Part shown: positions 59,552 through 64,000 of the stretch, in pieces
How positions within the stretch are numbered: the first letter of the stretch is position 1
Layout: each line of letters begins with the position of its first letter
Assembly: GCA_045586925.1 (NCBI GenBank)
Contig: JAZNBG010000012.1
Location: forward strand, 124,001-188,000
DNA: 64,000 bases
Source: SIG440 sp045586925
GTDB taxonomy: Bacteria > Bacillota > Clostridia > Monoglobales > Monoglobaceae
Reading direction: 5' to 3'
The notes under the pieces: generated by a model
What the model saw: the letters and a program-made list of their open reading frames with translations, nothing else
The model's database searches: none
Told to the model about the DNA's origin: nothing
Program-made: the position numbers and the translations under genes

Positions 59552-60948
59552 TATACCACCTTTTTCGCCTTTTCAACCGCTTCGTCTATAGTACCCACAA
59601 ACAAGAATGCCGACTCAGGAAGGTCATCATGCTTGCCTTCAATAATTTCCTTAAAGCCTCTGATTGTCTCAGAAAGGGGAACATATGTTCCGGGAATACC
59701 GATAAACTTTTCTGACACGTGGAATGGCTGTGACAAAAATCTTTGAATTTTTCTTGCTCTTGAAACAAGCAGCTTATCCTCGTCTGATAGTTCATCCATA
59801 CCCATAATAGCGATAATATCCATAAGTTCCTGATATCTCTGGAGAATTCTCTGTACCTCACGGGCAACAGTATAATGCTCCTCACCTAAGATATCTGCCG
59901 AAAGAATACGGCTTGTTGACTCTAGTGGGTCAACTGCGGGGTAAATACCCTGTGACGCAATGGTTCGTGAAAGAACTGTTGTTGCATCAAGATGGGCAAA
60001 GGTTGTGGCAGGTGCCGGGTCGGTAAGGTCATCCGCCGGTACATATACCGCCTGAATTGATGTGATAGAACCCTTCTTTGTTGATGTAATTCTTTCCTGA
60101 AGCATACCCATCTCGTTTGCAAGGGTGGGCTGATATCCAACGGCTGAAGGCATTCTGCCGAGAAGTGCCGAAACCTCGGAGCCTGCCTGAGTAAATCTGA
60201 ATATATTGTCGATAAAGAGGAGCACGTCCTGACCTTCTTCTTCACGGAAATATTCCGCCATTGTAAGACCCGAAAGTCCCACTCTCATTCTTGCACCGGG
60301 AGGTTCGTTCATCTGACCGTATACAAGGGTTGTATTTGCAAGAACGCCTGATTCTTTCATTTCGTTATAAAGGTCATTACCTTCTCTTGTACGCTCACCA
60401 ACACCGGTAAATACCGAAAGTCCACCGTGTTCTTTTGCGATGTTGTTAATAAGTTCCATAATAAGAACAGTCTTACCAACACCTGCACCGCCGAAAAGAC
60501 CAATCTTTCCACCCTTTGAATATGGGCAGATAAGGTCAATTACCTTTATTCCCGTCTCTAATATTTCTGTGGATGTTGAAAGCTCGGCATACTCAGGAGC
60601 AGGACGGTGAATGTCCCATTTTTCAACATCTTCGGGTGCAGGCTGGTTGTCAACAGGATTACCAAGTACGTTAAAAATTCTTCCAAGGGTTTTTCTGCCC
60701 ACGGGTACGCTGATTGCCTTTCCTGTATCTGTAACAGCAGTTCCTCTTGTAAGTCCGTCGGTTGATGCCATAGCTATACATCTGACAGTATTGTCACCTA
60801 TATGCTGTGCAACCTCAACGGTCAAAGTTTTTTCACCTATTTCCATTGTAAGTGCATTGTATATCGCAGGCATATTGCCATCTTCAAACTGAACGTCCAC
60901 GACAGGACCCATAACCTGCACAACAATACCTTTTGCTAAATCTGACAT
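59551..60948 (-). CDS. atpD: F-type ATP synthase beta subunit
   Basis: 465 residues from ATG 60948 (AAGGAGTG upstream). The catalytic subunit of F1: Walker A GGAGVGKTVLI, the VGERTREGNDLY block, and the DELSEEDK-like DELSDEDKLLVSRARKIQRFLSQPF region. The catalytic Glu is in GERTRE. Conserved through its entire length. Operon order A-G-D-C is standard. Confidence 0.98.
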   Translation of the reverse strand: MSDLAKGIVVQVMGPVVDVQFEDGNMPAIYNALTMEIGEKTLTVEVAQHIGDNTVRCIAMASTDGLTRGTAVTDTGKAISVPVGRKTLGRIFNVLGNPVDNQPAPEDVEKWDIHRPAPEYAELSTSTEILETGIKVIDLICPYSKGGKIGLFGGAGVGKTVLIMELINNIAKEHGGLSVFTGVGERTREGNDLYNEMKESGVLANTTLVYGQMNEPPGARMRVGLSGLTMAEYFREEEGQDVLLFIDNIFRFTQAGSEVSALLGRMPSAVGYQPTLANEMGMLQERITSTKKGSITSIQAVYVPADDLTDPAPATTFAHLDATTVLSRTIASQGIYPAVDPLESTSRILSADILGEEHYTVAREVQRILQRYQELMDIIAIMGMDELSDEDKLLVSRARKIQRFLSQPFHVSEKFIGIPGTYVPLSETIRGFKEIIEGKHDDLPESAFLFVGTIDEAVEKAKKVV

Positions 60949-60960
60949 GATACTCACTCC

Positions 60961-61764
60961 TTATGCGCCGCTTCCGGCTACAATTTCTGTAATTTCCTGT
61001 GTGATTGCACCCTGTCTTGCACGGTTGTATTCCAGGGTCAGATCTTCAATCATCTCACTTGCATTCTTGCCCGCATTATCCATTGCAAAGCGTCTTGCAA
61101 CCACCTCACAGGCAAAGCCTTCTCTTGCCGCCGCAACTATCTTGCCTGCTATATATTCTTCAATAACCGCTTCAAGAATGGTCTTCTCATCAGGCTCGTA
61201 GATAATATCTGCTTTCGACTTTTTCTCTGTTTTTTGAAGTGGCAACACCCAATTAATCTCGGGGGTCTGAGTCATCATTGAAACGTACTTTGTCGAAACA
61301 ATTCCTACCTTCTCGTACATCCCAGCCTTGAACTCTTCGCAAATGTCTTTTGCAAGTTCAATGGCATCACTGTATGAAAAGCCTTCGGTTTTAGCAACAT
61401 CCTGTCCGTATCTTTCACAGGTTCGTTTGCCAATCGAAATAATTTTATCTGCATTTTCTGTCTCAGCAAGCTTAAAAATATTTGAATTATAACCACCCGC
61501 AAGACCTCTGTCACCGGCAATAACAATCAAGCATATTTTATCCTGCTCACCGGCACGCATATATTCGCTCCTCTCGCAGGACTTTGCTGATGATAACATT
61601 GAAATTGTATCATCAATAGCTAAAGAATATTCGCGGCTTTTGTTCATTGCAATTGTTGCACTGCGTATCTTTGCAGATGCTACAAGCCCCATTGCCTTGG
61701 TAAGATGCAATGTTGAATCGACACTTTTGATGCGGGTTTTCAAGCTTTTAATATCTACACCCAT
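60961..61764 (-). CDS. atpG: F-type ATP synthase gamma subunit
   Basis: 267 residues. Start IKSLKTRIKSVDSTLHLTKAMGLVASAKI and end KNASEMIEDLTLEYNRARQGAITQEITEIVAGS are the coiled-coil ends of F1 gamma, the rotating shaft; the Rossmann-like middle (ICLIVIAGDRGLAGGYNSNI) is also typical. Slightly shorter than the usual 285-290 residues. It starts 4 nt after atpA. Confidence 0.97.
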   Translation of the reverse strand: MGVDIKSLKTRIKSVDSTLHLTKAMGLVASAKIRSATIAMNKSREYSLAIDDTISMLSSAKSCERSEYMRAGEQDKICLIVIAGDRGLAGGYNSNIFKLAETENADKIISIGKRTCERYGQDVAKTEGFSYSDAIELAKDICEEFKAGMYEKVGIVSTKYVSMMTQTPEINWVLPLQKTEKKSKADIIYEPDEKTILEAVIEEYIAGKIVAAAREGFACEVVARRFAMDNAGKNASEMIEDLTLEYNRARQGAITQEITEIVAGSGA

Positions 61765-61768
61765 ATCA

Positions 61769-63262
61769 TTATCCTCTCATCTGGTCAAGCGCTTTTTTAA
61801 GCATCTCAATATCCTCGTCATCACAGAAATTGTTTTCAAATCTTTCAAGAAGATTGGGATACTCCGCTTCAAGCAAATCTGAAAGTTGCATTTCGTAATC
61901 TGCAACCTTTGATACTGCAATGTCATTAAGATAGCCGTTAATAACCGCATATACTATTGCAACCTGACAGCCTACGCGTACGGGTGAATTCTTTTTCTGT
62001 TTAAGAACTTCAACGATTCTCTCACCCAAAGCAAGACGGTTTTTTGTATCTTCGTCAAGGTCACTGCCGAACTGAGCAAAAGACTGTAGCTCTCTGTACT
62101 GAGCATAAAGAAGCTTAAGCTCGCCTGAAACCTTTTTCATTGCTTTAAGCTGTGCAGAACCACCAACACGGCTTACCGAGATACCCGGATTAATAGCAGG
62201 CATAATACCTGCGTGGAAAAGCTCTGTTTCAAGGAATATCTGTCCGTCTGTTATTGATATAACATTTGTCGGAATATACGCCGAAACATCGCCCGCCTGG
62301 GTTTCAATAATCGGGAGTGCCGTAATCGAGCCACCGCCATATTCAGGAGCGACACACGCAGCCCTCTCAAGCAATCTTGAATGGAGATAGAATACATCAC
62401 CGGGATATGCCTCACGTCCAGGTGGACGGCGAATAAGCAAAGACAGTGCACGATACGCAATCGCGTGCTTTGACAAATCATCATAAATGATAAGCACATC
62501 CTTGCCCTGCTGCATAAAATATTCTGCCATTGCACAGCCTGAGTATGGAGCTACATACTGAAGCGGTGCAGTCTCTGATGCAGAGGCCGAAACTATTATT
62601 GTATACTCCATTGCGCCTGCGTTTGTAAGTTCATTTGCAAGCTGTACAACAGATGTATTCTTTTGTCCGATAGCAACATAAATACAAATAACACCTGTGT
62701 TTTTCTGGTTGATAATTGTATCTATGGCAATCTCTGTTTTACCTGTCTGTCTGTCGCCTATAATAAGTTCTCTCTGCCCACGTCCAATGGGAATCATACT
62801 GTCAATAGCCTTGATTCCTGTCTGCAGCGGAACAGAAACACTCTTTCTTTCAATAATTCCGGGGGCTTCAGACTCAATCGGTCTTGTTTCGGTTGTTGAA
62901 ACGGGACCTTTGCCGTCAATTGGCTGACCAAGAGCATCAACAACTCTGCCAAGAAGTGCATCGCCAACCGGAACAGACACTACCTTGCCAGTACGACGCA
63001 CCTTTGTACCCTCGTGAATGTCGTTTGTGTCTGACAAAAGGGCAACCGCAACCGTCTCACTTTCAAGGTTCTGCGCCATTCCAAAGCTGCCATCCTCAAA
63101 TTCAAGAAGCTCACTTGACATACAGGCTCTGAGTCCATAAACACGTGCAATTCCGTCACCGACCAAAATTACGGTGCCGGTCTCCTGCATTTCTATCTTC
63201 GATTCGTAGTTTTTAATTTGCTCTTTAATTATCTGACTTATTTCATCAGGTCTAGTACTCAT
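61769..63262 (-). CDS. atpA: F-type ATP synthase alpha subunit
   Basis: 497 residues. Walker A GDRQTGKTEIAID, the alpha signature PAINPGISVSRVGGSAQ and the N-terminal barrel are complete. The non-catalytic partner of beta. ATGA overlap with atpH (63259-63262). Confidence 0.98.
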   Translation of the reverse strand: MSTRPDEISQIIKEQIKNYESKIEMQETGTVILVGDGIARVYGLRACMSSELLEFEDGSFGMAQNLESETVAVALLSDTNDIHEGTKVRRTGKVVSVPVGDALLGRVVDALGQPIDGKGPVSTTETRPIESEAPGIIERKSVSVPLQTGIKAIDSMIPIGRGQRELIIGDRQTGKTEIAIDTIINQKNTGVICIYVAIGQKNTSVVQLANELTNAGAMEYTIIVSASASETAPLQYVAPYSGCAMAEYFMQQGKDVLIIYDDLSKHAIAYRALSLLIRRPPGREAYPGDVFYLHSRLLERAACVAPEYGGGSITALPIIETQAGDVSAYIPTNVISITDGQIFLETELFHAGIMPAINPGISVSRVGGSAQLKAMKKVSGELKLLYAQYRELQSFAQFGSDLDEDTKNRLALGERIVEVLKQKKNSPVRVGCQVAIVYAVINGYLNDIAVSKVADYEMQLSDLLEAEYPNLLERFENNFCDDEDIEMLKKALDQMRG

Positions 63263-63789
63263 CTGCTTATCACATCCTTTACATCTTTAAGATGTTTTTG
63301 AAGGCTTGAATCCATAACTTTGTCGTCCATCTCGACAATCAAGCCACCCAATATTGACGGGTCTATGGTATATTCAATTTCTACCTTATGCCCGCTTAAT
63401 TTTTCAAGCTTTTCTTTCAGTGCATTTTCCTCATTTTCGCTGAGTTCAACCGCACTTGTAACCCTTGCATCCGAAACGCCTGTTACTTCGTTGAGCAACA
63501 CCTTATAATGTGCCACACAGTCAGAAAAATCTGCAATATACCTTTTTTCGCAAAGAATTTTCAAAAAAGACAGCACATCTCTTGGCAATGCATCTGAAAA
63601 CGCACTTTCAAGTGCTTCTAATCTCTCGGCAATAGGGATACCGGGAGACTCTAAAAATTCCGGATATGAGGGATTCTCCGAAAAGGCATCTGCAACTAAG
63701 TCCAGCGCCTTATCATACTCTTCTCCTTGTTGTTTCTCCATCGCAAGCATAAACAACGCCTGTGCATACTCACTGCTTATTCCACTCAT
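63259..63789 (-). CDS. atpH: F-type ATP synthase delta subunit
   Basis: 176 residues. The N-terminal six-helix domain (ISSEYAQALFMLAMEKQQ) and the C-terminal VTSAVELSENEENALKEKLEKLSG...IDPSILGGLIVEMDDKVMDSSLQKHLKDVK are typical of OSCP/delta. It joins F1 to the peripheral stalk. It overlaps both neighbours by ATGA. Confidence 0.95.
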   Translation of the reverse strand: MSGISSEYAQALFMLAMEKQQGEEYDKALDLVADAFSENPSYPEFLESPGIPIAERLEALESAFSDALPRDVLSFLKILCEKRYIADFSDCVAHYKVLLNEVTGVSDARVTSAVELSENEENALKEKLEKLSGHKVEIEYTIDPSILGGLIVEMDDKVMDSSLQKHLKDVKDVISR

Positions 63790-64000
63790 TCTTCATCACC
63801 TATTTTCTCAATAAATGAATCAATCAAACCGCGGTGATCCTCAGGATTAATTTCACGCTCTAACAGCTTGTTTGCAAGAGCTGTAGACACCTCGACAATT
63901 TCTCGTTTGATGTCTTCCTCTGCCTTTTTCATTTCAAGCTGAGCCTGATTTTCTGCCTGACGAATTATTCCGTCGGCTTGATCCTTTGCCTTTGAAACAA
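63786..64000 (-). CDS. atpF: F-type ATP synthase b subunit, C-terminal part (runs off the window)
   Basis: The last 70 codons of atpF: a charged helix with Ala/Glu/Lys-rich heptads (FVSKAKDQADGIIRQAE..., MKKAEEDIKREIVEVSTALANKLL) ending in LIDSFIEKIGDEE. The stop TGA overlaps the atpH start. The N-terminal membrane helix lies outside the window. Confidence 0.92.
   Translation of the reverse strand, partial: VSKAKDQADGIIRQAENQAQLEMKKAEEDIKREIVEVSTALANKLLEREINPEDHRGLIDSFIEKIGDEE

Overview
The window looks like a low-GC, spore-forming member of the Clostridia (Bacillota), probably an uncultured gut or anaerobic lineage. Evidence: the spoIIAA-spoIIAB-sigF triad, adjacent lonA and lonB, RNase J, GatCAB, S-layer-homology proteins, pyruvate formate-lyase, strong AGGAGG ribosome sites, and many sigma-A promoters with exact 17-bp spacers. 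No rRNA and no CRISPR array were seen. The species cannot be named from sequence alone.

Layout. 1-4.9 kb: minus-strand secreted and membrane proteins (a BspA-like fragment at the edge, a broken DUF559 gene, an acyltransferase, an SLH protein, a cupin). 5.0-8.3 kb: gatCAB on the plus strand. 8.3-16.8 kb (minus): a second SLH protein, an M56/BlaI sensor-repressor pair with its operator, ligA behind a Cys-rich protein, a degenerate PP2C-like membrane protein, and spoIIAA-spoIIAB-sigF. 16.9-30.1 kb (minus): lonB, lonA, engB, hisS, aspS, a DUF4340 protein, tyrS and valS. 30.1-33.3 kb: pflB-pflA behind a ZTP riboswitch. 33.4-35.2 kb: rnjA.

35.7-50.7 kb is accessory. It starts with a palindrome array and a large serine recombinase. 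Next comes a compact minus-strand operon that looks like a defence system: an AAA ATPase, an RloB-like protein, four small winged-helix-like proteins, a 79-residue ORF and a PD-(D/E)XK-like nuclease. A second BlaI/M56 cluster follows, with three membrane-anchored or secreted sensor-like genes, one of them frameshifted by a 5-bp tandem duplication. The last part (about 46.7-50.7 kb) is an element with a Rep protein like those of eukaryotic CRESS-DNA viruses (HUH nickase plus superfamily 3 helicase), an FtsK-type ATPase, and immediately upstream of rep a perfect 12-bp stem whose loop carries the circovirus/geminivirus-type nonanucleotide TAGTATTAC with iterons beside it. This origin-plus-Rep unit is the most striking signal in the window.

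50.7-64 kb returns to core genes: a five-tRNA operon (Gly-Arg-His-Gln-Lys), a stand-alone trpB behind a Trp-codon leader peptide and attenuator, trmO, a UDG-family glycosylase, a ZIP transporter with a long leader, a GH13 enzyme divergent from an AraC regulator, tRNA-Lys(CTT), a DMT transporter, and the end of an F-type ATP synthase operon (atpF' H A G D C) whose epsilon subunit is short.
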